A DNA stretch of 64,000 nucleotides from Clostridiales bacterium (lineage in GTDB: Bacteria > Bacillota > Clostridia > Lachnospirales > Lachnospiraceae), in contig JALFSR010000002.1 of NCBI GenBank assembly GCA_022778745.1, positions 1 through 64,000 of the forward strand. The letters run 5' to 3'. Under the pieces are notes generated by a model, which saw only the letters and a program-made list of their open reading frames with translations, had not been told where the DNA came from and did no database searches. A program made the position numbers and the translations under genes. The number at the start of each line of letters is the position of its first letter. Position 1 is the stretch's first letter. Positions 1-9,270 of the stretch are shown here, piece after piece.

Positions 1-2
1 CC

Positions 3-784
3 GAATGGAAGAAAAAAATTGTCCGTCTCCATTTAGAAGAAGGTCGCACCTACAAAAGCATTACCGCGGAATATGGCGTTTCCAAATCCAGCATCTCCAA
101 GTGGTATGCTGAATTCAGCGAAGAATGCCAAGCCAAAGCCGTTGCCGATCCGAGTAATCCAAACGAAGCAGAACTCATGAAGGAGAATCTGCGGCTCCGA
201 AGAGAGCTGGAAGAGGCACGAAAGGAGAACCTTTTCTTAAAAAAAGCGGAGGCATTCTTTGCGAAGGAAATCGATGAGAGGCTTATCGGTTCATAGAGGA
301 ATATCGGGATCTATTTGGTACACGCTGGCTTTTGGCTCGGTTGAAAATATATCCCAATGCTTATTACAACTACCGAAAACACCGGAAGGCGGATTATTAT
401 GCCCACAAATCGAAGATTCTGGATCAGATACAGGAAATTTGCCACGAACACAATGGAGTTGACGGTTAGCGGAGCATGACGGTCTATCTGGAGCGGAAAA
501 GTTACAGCTACAGCCCTGTGACCATCCATAAATATAGGAATACGGAATTGGGGCTTTGTTCGATTGTCCGTCGGAAGAAGCCGGATTATAAGCACGGGGA
601 ACCACATAAAGTGTTTGAAAACCAGCTGAAGCAGGATTTCACTGCGGATGAAATCAATCAAAAATGGTGTACCGATTTCACGCATCTTTTTTTGAAGAAC
701 CATGATGTGAGGTACAACTGCAGCATTATTGATCTCCATGACCGGAGTATTGTCGCCAGTATTACAGATAGGCATATCACGTGA
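3..784 (+). pseudogene. IS3-family transposase remnant (OrfA plus 5' part of OrfB)
   Basis: Frame 3 reads EWKKKIVRLHLEEGRTYKSITAEYGVSKSSISKWYAEF...KENLFLKKAEAFFAKEIDE (IS3 OrfA-like HTH and leucine zipper). The continuation EAYRFIEEYRDLFGTRWLLARLKIYPNAYYNYRKHRK is in a different frame, has an in-frame TAG at 467-469, and is truncated after DRSIVASITDRHIT at 784. The 5' end is outside the window. Confidence 0.85.
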
Positions 785-904
785 AGTGGTAAATTTATTT
801 TGGACACGGAGGGGGTAACTTTTAGACACAGATAATGTATAATTAAGTCTTGATTATTATTGTCTGTGAACATAGTTAACTTCCATGTGGACAGGAGGCT
901 TACC

Positions 905-1120
905 ATGAAATACACAAAAGAACAACGATTGGACATCGGCCGCAGAATTTATAACGGCGAAATCACGCGCTATCAAGCCGCAGAACAATACGATATCGGC
1001 GAACAAACTGCTCGGTCATATATGAGAATGTATCGAGATATTAATCCGTTACCGCCAAGGCATCAAAGTAATAAAGATCATTTGTCGGTAACAAAGCATT
1101 CCGCTTCGCCTGAACCATAA
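905..1120 (+). pseudogene. IS3-like OrfA (HTH), interrupted by in-frame TAA at 1118-1120
   Basis: MKYTKEQRLDIGRRIYNGEITRYQAAEQYDIGEQTARSYMRMYRD; the same frame continues after the TAA as NLESYEDMTKEELIHALIKARINESRLKK up to an A AAA AAG slippery heptamer at 1201-1207. Confidence 0.65.
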
Positions 1121-1293
1121 AACCTTGAATCCTATGAGGATATGACAAAAGAAGAACTAATTCACGCTCTGATTAAAGCACGTATTAATGAATCACGGTT
1201 AAAAAAAGGTTACGAAGTGAAGGGGGATGGTTCGATTATTCAATACAGCAACAAGAATACCAGGTAATTCTCGAATTATCAGGAGAGTTCCCC

Positions 1294-2115
1294 GTGAAGT
1301 TGCTCTGTGAAACAATGAACATCAATCGAAGCAGCTTTTATTATTGGAAGAAAACGCTTGGAAATCTATCTCCCAGAACCAGAGCTCTTATTAATAATAT
1401 TCCGCTTTTTCAAGAGTATCATTTGAAATATCCATCACATGAATACAACTGGTTAAACGCAAAAATTTGTTTGGACAAAGGAGTTATCCTGTCTGATCCA
1501 TACGCACACAAGTGTTGTAAAGCTGCCGGTATGAAAAGTAAGGCTAAGCACTATAAATACAAAAAGCCTGGTGTTCCCGGAAAGATCTTTCCGAATCTTC
1601 TTATGTCAGAACTACAGATTGATGGTCCGCTTCAGTGCATTGTGAGTAATATGACATCTTTCTACGTAAAAGGCATTTATTATGAGCTTACATTATATAT
1701 GGATCTCTGGAACAATGAGATTGTCAGCCATTCACTTTCGTCCAAACGAGGAGACCGTATGACATATATAAGTGGATTGGAAGATCTTCTTGAACTAAAG
1801 AAACAGCATTCGGAATATCAGATGATCCTTCATTCTGATCAAGGATCCGTGTATGCTTCAAAAGCCTATAATGATCTTCTTCCGATGTATGTTACAAGAT
1901 CTATGTCACGAGCCGGAACATCTACCGATAATGGTGCGATGGAATCTATTAACGGATGGATTAAAACAGAATTATTCATGGATTTCCATGTCACAGGTGG
2001 TAGGCCTGTTGAAACAGAAATCGATGAATATATTCAATTTTTTAATGGAGAGCGTCCAGTATATGCATTGAATTACCTGACGCCCAAACAATATCGTGAA
2101 TTATACGTAACTTGA
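1294..2115 (+). CDS. IS3-family transposase OrfB (DDE integrase core)
   Basis: HTH_21-like N-terminus (SSFYYWKK) and rve-like core (ELQIDGPLQCIVSNMTSF..., LHSDQGSVYASKAYNDLL, ...TDNGAMESINGWIKTELF). The frame is open upstream to the slippery site at 1201-1207, so synthesis probably uses -1 frameshifting. Confidence 0.8.
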   Translation: MKLLCETMNINRSSFYYWKKTLGNLSPRTRALINNIPLFQEYHLKYPSHEYNWLNAKICLDKGVILSDPYAHKCCKAAGMKSKAKHYKYKKPGVPGKIFPNLLMSELQIDGPLQCIVSNMTSFYVKGIYYELTLYMDLWNNEIVSHSLSSKRGDRMTYISGLEDLLELKKQHSEYQMILHSDQGSVYASKAYNDLLPMYVTRSMSRAGTSTDNGAMESINGWIKTELFMDFHVTGGRPVETEIDEYIQFFNGERPVYALNYLTPKQYRELYVT

Positions 2116-2370
2116 TCTGTTCATAGATTCGGATCAGGAGGCAAAAACAGACACCGCCATAGGCGGTCTGCCTTTGACATCCAGCCGGAAAGAATCGCTA
2201 CAATAGGAATACGACAGATGACCAAGTTGATCTGTTCATGAGTTCATACCGTCGGCATCAAATGTCCAGCAATTCTTGGAGCGATGTCAAAGATATCGTA
2301 CGACTTGTATAGTCGTACGATTTGAGTGACAATTTTTTTAAAATCGTGTCCAAAATATGTTGACTAGTGC

Positions 2371-2414
2371 AAAAAAATTACGCCCCCCTGCATAGACGTT
2401 GCTAGGGGGCGTAA
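2371..2414 (-). terminator. Intrinsic terminator for the minus-strand gene 2558-3607
   Basis: TTACGCCCCC...GGGGGCGTAA 10-bp stem at 2378-2414, with a T-run on the minus strand (A7 at 2371-2377 on plus). Confidence 0.7.
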
Positions 2415-2557
2415 AAAAAGGGGAGGATAAGTATTCTCATCATTTGTATCTGAAAAATACTTTTGTCGCTTGGAGGGGGAGTCCAATTGACGGTTCTTCA
2501 AATCTGCTTTTGAAGAACTATTTGTATTATGTGCATTTTATAAATAAGTATTCACGA

Positions 2558-3607
2558 TTAGGAAGCTTTTTTTCTATTTTTTTTCCGTAATTCTTTTTGC
2601 TCTGCTTTTATCTCTTTTATAATATGATCAACAAGCTCTTGATGTTCTTCTGAATACCCATAGAAAAATTTTGGATAACGGTTTGTAAGTTCTGTCAAAA
2701 TCTGCTCTACATCAGAAATTTTTTTATTTTTAAATGTGTAATTATCTCCTTTATTTGTAACGACATGGAGAGAATAGCGCATTTTTTTCTTAAATTTCCA
2801 TGTACGATGCAGCTGACTGTGTTTGTAAGTCCATAGTACAGAAGAAAGAGGAACGATTGCACTGACATCTTCTGAAAATTCAATTAAGTAATTTGGAGTC
2901 AATGCCATATTATTTGTGTGGATAATACAGCTATCCGTCAGCTCCTGCTCTACTTCTTTTATGATTTTAGATAACTTTCCATATTTTTTTAAATGGCGGC
3001 AGGCAGGAGACTCTAATGGATTGATAATATAAAGCAACATTCGCACGATAGAAAAGATACTGATGAAAAAGCAAATGATAAGTGCTGCAAATAAAATCCG
3101 TTCTATGAAAGGAAGATAGACGAGTGTATTAATGATATAAGGATCCGTGATTTCTAATAATCCGTCTTTATTCCAGTGTAATTGTTCTGCCATGACCGAT
3201 AAAATTTCATCGGTAGTTTCTGTAAATAAAACAGCACGTCCTGTTACAGTAAGATCATTTAACTGTGCCTCGGCAGGGAGTCCTGATACAGCAGGAAGAA
3301 TATAAAATCTGCAGTAAGCGTCTTCCAATTGGTAATAATAATGTCCAGTTAGCTCCCCGTTCAGCCAATAATCGTAGCCTGTATAATGCAAATTGACGTG
3401 TGAAGTCTGTACATAAGGATGGTCATGCGAAACCGATGCATAAAGGGGTTCAGATGAAGCTGCCGTCTGTAAATGCATATATTCAAAGATTGGCTGCTGT
3501 ACGGTTATAATAATCGTTAATAAAAGCAGACAAATAGGATAAATAATTTGTTTGCGCTGACTGTTACGGATATATTGTGCGATATTATTAGTAGTTATTG
3601 TTCCCAT
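2558..3607 (-). CDS. Hypothetical membrane protein (349 aa, about two TM segments)
   Basis: ORF with N-terminal TM (IIYPICLLLLTIIITVQ) and central TM (ERILFAALIICFFISIFSIVRMLLYI); no confident family. Confidence 0.7.
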   Translation of the reverse strand: MGTITTNNIAQYIRNSQRKQIIYPICLLLLTIIITVQQPIFEYMHLQTAASSEPLYASVSHDHPYVQTSHVNLHYTGYDYWLNGELTGHYYYQLEDAYCRFYILPAVSGLPAEAQLNDLTVTGRAVLFTETTDEILSVMAEQLHWNKDGLLEITDPYIINTLVYLPFIERILFAALIICFFISIFSIVRMLLYIINPLESPACRHLKKYGKLSKIIKEVEQELTDSCIIHTNNMALTPNYLIEFSEDVSAIVPLSSVLWTYKHSQLHRTWKFKKKMRYSLHVVTNKGDNYTFKNKKISDVEQILTELTNRYPKFFYGYSEEHQELVDHIIKEIKAEQKELRKKNRKKAS

Positions 3608-3759
3608 AAAACTCCTCCATGCTGCCGGTAAGGCAGCTCAAATAGTAACGAAAAAACTTGCAGTGCACTCACTTCATAATAAAGTGGAAATGGTTGTATT
3701 TCCATCTGTCGTTGTCTGAGAATCTGTGAACTGCGTATTGTATTTTATTTTGTCTTAAC

Positions 3760-3969
3760 ATCATTATATGATGTTGGGATCAAAAGATAGTTTGACCCCA
3801 TGATACCTACGGATTGCTCCGCACTATGTGTTCTCGCAATCCTAGAAACATTCGAAATTCACCCTAATCGGGCTACTTTCTCATGTTTTGCGGGTTCCAA
3901 AATCATGCTTTTTCATCTTTTTCATGCAAGCATGAAACGCATGACCTTTTGACCCTGGTATCATTATAT
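3760..3969. repeat. Candidate non-coding mobile or repeat element (~200 bp)
   Basis: 10-bp direct repeat ATCATTATAT at 3760-3769 and 3960-3969; just inside are imperfect inverted ends GGG(A)TCAAAAG / CTTTTGACCC. Internal perfect hairpin TTTCATGC-AA-GCATGAAA at 3920-3937. No ORF. Confidence 0.5.
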
Positions 3970-4063
3970 TAAAACAATGGACAAATATCAAGCTTGCAAT
4001 TATAACAATTTCTTGGTAACATATACAGGGTGATAGAGCTTTCGGCTCATGAAAGGAGAAAGA

Positions 4064-4816
4064 ATGGAAGCATACAGTAAATTTGCAGAGGTATATGATT
4101 TATTTATGCAAAATATTCCATATGAACAATGGTGTACGTATGTAACGGAATTACTGAATCAATATGGAATTGCAGATGGACTTGTATTAGAACTTGGCTG
4201 TGGTACAGGAACTTTAACGAAGCGTCTGGCATCAAATGGTTATGATATGATTGGTGTGGACTGTTCGGAGGAAATGTTAGAAGTTGCCATGGAAAAAGAG
4301 CGGACAAATCCACAAGGAATCTTATATTTATTACAAGATATGAGAGAGTTTGAGCTTTATGGTACAGTTCGGGCAGTAGTGAGTCTATGTGATTCGATGA
4401 ATTATCTGCTTGAGCTTGAAGATTTAGAGCAAGTATTCCGATTGGTAAATAATTATCTAGACCCACATGGAATTTTTATTTTTGATTTAAAGACAGATTA
4501 TTATTACCGAAATGATACGGGTGATCAGATTTTTGGTGAGAATCAGGAAGACAGCAGTTTTATATGGGAAAATTATTATTACGAGGAAGAGCGAATTAAT
4601 GAGTATGCATTGACGATCTTTACAAGAGAGCAGGGAAATTTATATCGCAAATCAGAAGAAACTCACTATCAGAGGGCATATGAGGTCAGCGAAGTTCAAG
4701 AGGCATTATCTAATGCAGGGATGGAATTTGTGACGGTATATGATGCATGTACGTATGAACCTCCAAGAAAAGATAGCGAGCGGATTTATATTATCGCAAG
4801 AGAATCAGGAAAATAA
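4064..4816 (+). CDS. Class I SAM-dependent methyltransferase
   Basis: Motif I LVLELGCGTGTLTKRLASNGYDMIGVDCSEEML; RBS AAAGGAGA before ATG 4064. Confidence 0.9.
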   Translation: MEAYSKFAEVYDLFMQNIPYEQWCTYVTELLNQYGIADGLVLELGCGTGTLTKRLASNGYDMIGVDCSEEMLEVAMEKERTNPQGILYLLQDMREFELYGTVRAVVSLCDSMNYLLELEDLEQVFRLVNNYLDPHGIFIFDLKTDYYYRNDTGDQIFGENQEDSSFIWENYYYEEERINEYALTIFTREQGNLYRKSEETHYQRAYEVSEVQEALSNAGMEFVTVYDACTYEPPRKDSERIYIIARESGK

Positions 4817-4834
4817 TAGAAAAGAGGGATTATT

Positions 4835-5716
4835 ATGGCAGATTATATGGTGCGTGCAACGGCAGGAAATCATCAGATTCGAGCATTTGCAGTTACAACA
4901 AGAGACTTGGTGGAATATGCGCGTGCATCTCATAATACAAGTCCAGTTGCAACAGCTGCATTAGGTCGTTTGTTGACAGCAGGTGTAATGATGGGTTCCA
5001 TGATGAAGAGTGAAAATGATTTACTGACATTAAAGATTCAGGGAGACGGTCCAATTGAAGCAATTACAGTAACTGCGGATTATGCAGGACATGTAAAAGG
5101 CTATGTCAATCATCCAGATGTCATACTTCCTCCAAATGCAAAAGGAAAATTAGATGTCGCAAATGCGATTGGAATTGGTGTGTTAAGTGTCATTAAAGAT
5201 ATTGGATTAAAAGAACCATATGTAGGACAAACGATTTTAGTGACAAGTGAGATCGCAGAAGATCTTACGTATTATTATGCAACATCCGAACAAACACCAT
5301 CTTCGGTTGCGCTTGGCGTTTTGATGAATAAAGACAATACAGTGCGTCAGGCAGGGGGATTCATTTTACAGTTAATGCCAGATGCTTCTGAAGAAGTAAT
5401 TAGTAAACTGGAACAACGAATCGGAAAGATTACATCAATTACAGCACTATTGGATCAAGGAATGAGTCCAGAAGATATCTTAGAAGAATTACTTGGAGAT
5501 ATGGAACTTGAGATTATGGACAAAATCCCAGTGCAGTTTCAATGTAATTGCAGCAAACAACGTGTAGAAGCAGCCATTGCAAGCATTGATCCAGCTGACA
5601 TTCAAGAAATGATCGATGATAATAAGCCAATTGAAGTGAATTGCCAGTTTTGTAATAAAAATTATGTATTCTCACCAGAAGAATTACAGGAAATGCTGAA
5701 TAAAAAAACAAAGTAA
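4835..5716 (+). CDS. hslO: Hsp33 redox-regulated chaperone
   Basis: Full-length Hsp33 with C-terminal Zn motif CNCS...CQFC. Confidence 0.95.
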   Translation: MADYMVRATAGNHQIRAFAVTTRDLVEYARASHNTSPVATAALGRLLTAGVMMGSMMKSENDLLTLKIQGDGPIEAITVTADYAGHVKGYVNHPDVILPPNAKGKLDVANAIGIGVLSVIKDIGLKEPYVGQTILVTSEIAEDLTYYYATSEQTPSSVALGVLMNKDNTVRQAGGFILQLMPDASEEVISKLEQRIGKITSITALLDQGMSPEDILEELLGDMELEIMDKIPVQFQCNCSKQRVEAAIASIDPADIQEMIDDNKPIEVNCQFCNKNYVFSPEELQEMLNKKTK

Positions 5717-5746
5717 AAACAACGAACAATAGTAATAAAAAACCAG

Positions 5747-5784
5747 AGGATGCCACATTGCAGGAAACAACGTGGCATCCTTTT
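5747..5784 (+). terminator. Intrinsic terminator after hslO
   Basis: AGGATGCCAC...GTGGCATCCT stem followed by TTTT. Confidence 0.8.
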
Positions 5785-5874
5785 ATATAATCTCATGTGA
5801 AACCAATACTTTATTCTTAAATAAAAGATAGAACATATTTATTTTAGGAAAAAAAGGTACGTGGTTGGATGAAA

Positions 5875-6075
5875 TTAAAGTTTGGTTACATTGACAGCCT
5901 GAGGTCCTTTAGCTCCTTCGATAATATCGAATTCAACAGATTCGCCTTCTTCTAAGGATTTGAATCCTTCCATGTTTAATCCAGAATAGTGAACAAATAC
6001 TTCTTTTCCAGATTCGCTAGAGATGAAACCGTAACCTTTTTGGTTGTTAAACCACTTAACAGTACCTTTGTTCAT
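5875..6075 (-). CDS. csp: Cold-shock protein (CspA/CspB family)
   Basis: [33 protein letters not shown]...; RNP1/RNP2 motifs; start at 6075 after a GGAGG RBS. Confidence 0.97.
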   Translation of the reverse strand: MNKGTVKWFNNQKGYGFISSESGKEVFVHYSGLNMEGFKSLEEGESVEFDIIEGAKGPQAVNVTKL

Positions 6076-6130
6076 GTTATTACCTCCAAAATAAATAAAA
6101 AAATTATTGCGACAATAATCCGCTACGATA

Positions 6131-6159
6131 ACAATATCATACTTAATAAAAAATGTCAA
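6131..6159 (-). promoter_or_regulatory. Sigma-A-type promoter of csp
   Basis: Minus strand TTGACA-N17-TATTGT; leaves a 5' leader before the start at 6075. Confidence 0.65.
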
Positions 6160-6366
6160 CGAATAAAAAAACGATTTTACTATACTAAAATGGGATCAAG
6201 TAAACGGAATGCAGATATGGATAATACGTTGTACTGTTTTTTTGTATATATAAAATGTTTTTTTGTATATTAAAACAAAATAAAAAATAAGAAATACTTT
6301 ATGTGAAAAATACTAAATATATGAAATGATTTTTCTGAATTTTTGTGAAAAAGATCAAAACAAAAC

Positions 6367-6395
6367 TTGACAAAAAATATCTACTTTGATATAAT
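6367..6395 (+). promoter_or_regulatory. Consensus promoter of the Rrf2 regulator
   Basis: TTGACA-N17-TATAAT, exact consensus at 6367-6372 and 6390-6395. Confidence 0.85.
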
Positions 6396-6427
6396 ACAAA
6401 TAAAATACGAAAGTAGGAAGTGGGAAC

Positions 6428-6829
6428 ATGCTGATTACAAGAGAGACTGATTATGCATTGCGTATTGTTTTGGCTTTATCGTCTAATCGTTATATGACAG
6501 TGAGTGAAGTATGTAAACAAGAATTAGTACCGCAACAATTTGCCTATAAGATTTTAAAAAAGCTTGAGCAAGGCAAGATAGTAGAAATTATTCGAGGAAA
6601 TAAAGGTGGGTGCAGACTTTGCTGTGACTTGAATCAAATCACTCTTTATGATTTATTACAGATTGTTGGAGATCATGCAGAGATTTCGGCTTGTATGAAA
6701 TTTGGCTATGAATGCTCAAGAAGAAAAAAGAAAAAGTATTGTTCCATTCATCAAGAATTATGGGAGATTCAAAATACATTGAACGAAGAACTCAAACGTC
6801 ATACGATCGGTGAAATTGCAGAAAATTAA
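6428..6829 (+). CDS. Rrf2-family transcriptional regulator
   Basis: MLITRETDYALRIVLALSSNRYMTVSEVCKQELVPQQFAYKILKKLEQGKIVEIIRGNKGG; C-terminal Cys residues consistent with Fe-S ligands. Confidence 0.9.
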   Translation: MLITRETDYALRIVLALSSNRYMTVSEVCKQELVPQQFAYKILKKLEQGKIVEIIRGNKGGCRLCCDLNQITLYDLLQIVGDHAEISACMKFGYECSRRKKKKYCSIHQELWEIQNTLNEELKRHTIGEIAEN

Positions 6830-6953
6830 GTAAGAAGACTATTTTTTGTTTAATCTTTTTTATTGTTTGTTCCGTATTCACGTTACACTTGTATTAAAAG
6901 CTATATTAATGTATAATATAAAGAAAATATTTATACTCATGGAGGAAAAAAGA

Positions 6954-7895
6954 ATGAGTTTTCAATTACAAAGTGCACTTGCATTAGTCATTCCAGAGGG
7001 ACTTGATTTAACGCAGAAAATGTCAATTCCATCGTTGATTTGTGCAGGGCTAAATCTTTTACTTATTGTTGCGGTTCCGCTTATATTTTTTGTGTATTTG
7101 AGAAAATACGGAGCATTGGAGCTAAAGGGAATATTAGTTGGGGGATTAACGTATATTCTTATGAATAAAATCGTACTGAGTGTAGTATTGACGTTAGTCT
7201 TTATGATTCCAGCGATGCAGGTATATTTGAATACAAATTTGGGTCAAATGATTCAAGTTGCTTTTGCATTTATAATAGAATTTCTAGCGATTTTCTTTGG
7301 ATTGATGTGGATGAGAAGAAAGAGCTTAACATTCAATGATTGTCTTATGTTTTTATTTGGATATTCTTGTATTATTATTTTGACAGAGACAGTTGCACAG
7401 GCATTGGCGGTGTTTATTAACTGTATTTCTATTAATACGCAAGGATTAGAAACAATTTTTGCTCAAATTTCAGAAGCAGATGCGACTATGGCAGTTCAGG
7501 CATATAAAAGTGTATTAGAGGCAAGTCCAGCCGATTTTATGTTGGATGGAATTAATTGTGTGTTTCAATTTTTCATAAGAGTATGTAGTTGTATTTTGAT
7601 TTATGGAACATTAAGCCATAAAATAGGAAAACAAAATATTTTATTAACATTTATTGGTTTACTATTATATCATATTCCGATTGTAGCTTATACAACAGGA
7701 ATGATACAGTCTTCTCTTATTATAGAGGCAATGCTTGCCCTTGTAACAGGAGTTCTTGGATTCTATACGTCAACGGTATTGTCGAAAGAGTTAGGTGATG
7801 ATTTGAGAGATTTCCTTTCTGGAAAAATTAAAAAAAGTAAGTCAAACAAAAAACAGCCTCCAAAGATGCCAAAGATTGTTATGCCAAAAGATTGA
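6954..7895 (+). CDS. YhfC-family intramembrane protease-like membrane protein
   Basis: Multi-TM protein resembling the YhfC family; start at 6954 after GGAGG. Confidence 0.6.
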   Translation: MSFQLQSALALVIPEGLDLTQKMSIPSLICAGLNLLLIVAVPLIFFVYLRKYGALELKGILVGGLTYILMNKIVLSVVLTLVFMIPAMQVYLNTNLGQMIQVAFAFIIEFLAIFFGLMWMRRKSLTFNDCLMFLFGYSCIIILTETVAQALAVFINCISINTQGLETIFAQISEADATMAVQAYKSVLEASPADFMLDGINCVFQFFIRVCSCILIYGTLSHKIGKQNILLTFIGLLLYHIPIVAYTTGMIQSSLIIEAMLALVTGVLGFYTSTVLSKELGDDLRDFLSGKIKKSKSNKKQPPKMPKIVMPKD

Positions 7896-7939
7896 GTATA
7901 GTGAAGCGAATTTTAAATGTCTGCTTTACTGAATAAACA

Positions 7940-7971
7940 AAAATGGGATGTCGGTTTCGACATCCCATTTT
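7940..7971 (+). terminator. Intrinsic terminator
   Basis: AAAATGGGATGTCG-GTTT-CGACATCCCATTTT perfect stem. Confidence 0.85.
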
Positions 7972-8001
7972 GTGTTTGTTTAAAGAAAGGGAGGAGAGCT
8001 A

Positions 8002-8118
8002 ATGTCAAGTGCACCAGCCATCATACATATGAAAAAATATATTGAAAAACAAATAAGAGTAATAATCAATAATGAAATAATACGAAGAAAAATATATTTG
8101 TTCTTCATATCATTGTAA
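8002..8118 (+). CDS. Possible small protein (38 aa)
   Basis: GGGAGGAG RBS then ATG; MSSAPAIIHMKKYIEKQIRVIINNEIIRRKIYLFFISL. Not in the ORF track; no promoter seen. Confidence 0.25.
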   Translation: MSSAPAIIHMKKYIEKQIRVIINNEIIRRKIYLFFISL

Positions 8119-8132
8119 GGATAGTATAAAAA

Positions 8133-8157
8133 AAGAACATGAAAAAATCATGTTCTT
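8133..8157. terminator. Bidirectional terminator
   Basis: AAGAACATGA-AAAAA-TCATGTTCTT with a T-run on the minus strand (convergent with the gene at 8213-9013). Confidence 0.75.
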
Positions 8158-8212
8158 CTTGTAACTGTTTTTTGAATTTGATATGAACAGATTGTGAACA
8201 GCAAAAATTTTA

Positions 8213-9013
8213 TTAGAGAGCAATAAAGTTTGGTTTTCTTTGTTGGAACACAGTATAATAGCGAAAACCACATTCGGATAATAAGTCTGGAATTTTAGCA
8301 AAATCATAAGCAATATGTTCTGGTTTGTGGGCATCGGAACCGATTGTAATAATTTCTCCGCCGAGTTCACGATAGCGGGTCAAGAGAGCGCGTTCTGGAT
8401 TTGGCTCAGAAAGACCATATTTAAATCCAGCAGTATTGCATTCAATGCCTTTTCCTTTTTGAATTAATGTTTTTAAAATTTCATCTAAAATATCGGCATA
8501 GTCAATATAATGGTAGGGTTTTGTTTTGTCTGGGTGGTAGCGGATAATATAGTCGATATGACCATATACATCAAAGCAGTCAAATCGTTCAATATTTTTT
8601 AATGTATCTTCATAATAAGAAAAAATGCTCTGTTTTTCGCTGCGTCCTTCCCAAAACTGTGAATAATATGGATCCATATGTTGTACCATATGAGAAGAAC
8701 CAATAATAAAATCAAATGGATAAGCAGCTGCAAATAGAGGAAGTTTGTCAGTAAGATGTGGCTGAAGACCAATTTCAACCCCAATGCCGATGGAAATTTG
8801 ATTTGTATAAGATGCACGAAGCTGTTCCATATAAGCAGTATAAGAAGGAAGATCTAATTGAAACTCGTTTGGAGAGCAATAATCCATATCTTCGTGGTCA
8901 GTGAAGCAAATATAAGAAAGACCTTTTGCCAGGGCAGATTGAACTTGTTTTTCTGGCTTTGTATCAGAATCAGAAGAAAACGCAGTATGCGTATGACAAT
9001 CAGCAATAATCAT
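8213..9013 (-). CDS. PHP-domain histidinol-phosphatase (HisJ family)
   Basis: MIIADCHTHTAFSSDSDTKPEKQVQSA...TDHEDMDY...GSDAHKPEHIAYDF metal-binding motifs; start at 9013 after GAAAGGAG. Confidence 0.9.
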   Translation of the reverse strand: MIIADCHTHTAFSSDSDTKPEKQVQSALAKGLSYICFTDHEDMDYCSPNEFQLDLPSYTAYMEQLRASYTNQISIGIGVEIGLQPHLTDKLPLFAAAYPFDFIIGSSHMVQHMDPYYSQFWEGRSEKQSIFSYYEDTLKNIERFDCFDVYGHIDYIIRYHPDKTKPYHYIDYADILDEILKTLIQKGKGIECNTAGFKYGLSEPNPERALLTRYRELGGEIITIGSDAHKPEHIAYDFAKIPDLLSECGFRYYTVFQQRKPNFIAL

Positions 9014-9270
9014 AATAACTCCTTTCACAGTTGCCCGTTATAAATATCAGTTTCTCTGCCTATCATAGCGAAAGAATGATAAAATGTCCATAGTATAAAT
9101 AGTGAAAAACAGAGAAAATATAAAAAATAGAAGCTTTATCTTTACAATAAAAACGTTTTCAAGTACAATAAAATTAACTTGTTTTATACGTAGATTTTAT
9201 AAAAAATTTACAAACTTTACAACAAGGATAAATGTTAATCAAATACCATATTTTGGGAGGGAAAAAAGAA

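Larger units (their letters stand above)
796..2357 (+). mobile_element. IS3-family-like insertion sequence
   Basis: Perfect 13-bp terminal inverted repeats TATTTTGGACACG (796-808) and CGTGTCCAAAATA (2345-2357) enclose an OrfA/OrfB pair. Core TGGACAC...GTGTCCA ends are at 801 and 2352. Confidence 0.8.

Noticed and set aside
311-829. Minus-strand ORFs at 291-605, 311-829 and 658-936
   Set aside because: They lie antisense to the IS3 transposase remnant and have no recognisable protein features.
791-2362. Target-site duplication around the second IS
   Set aside because: Flanks AAATT...TGTTG (outer ends) or TTT...AAA (TG/CA ends) do not form a direct repeat.
2399-2590. Plus-strand ORF of 63 aa
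   Set aside because: It begins inside the terminator hairpin of the minus-strand gene and has no coding signature.
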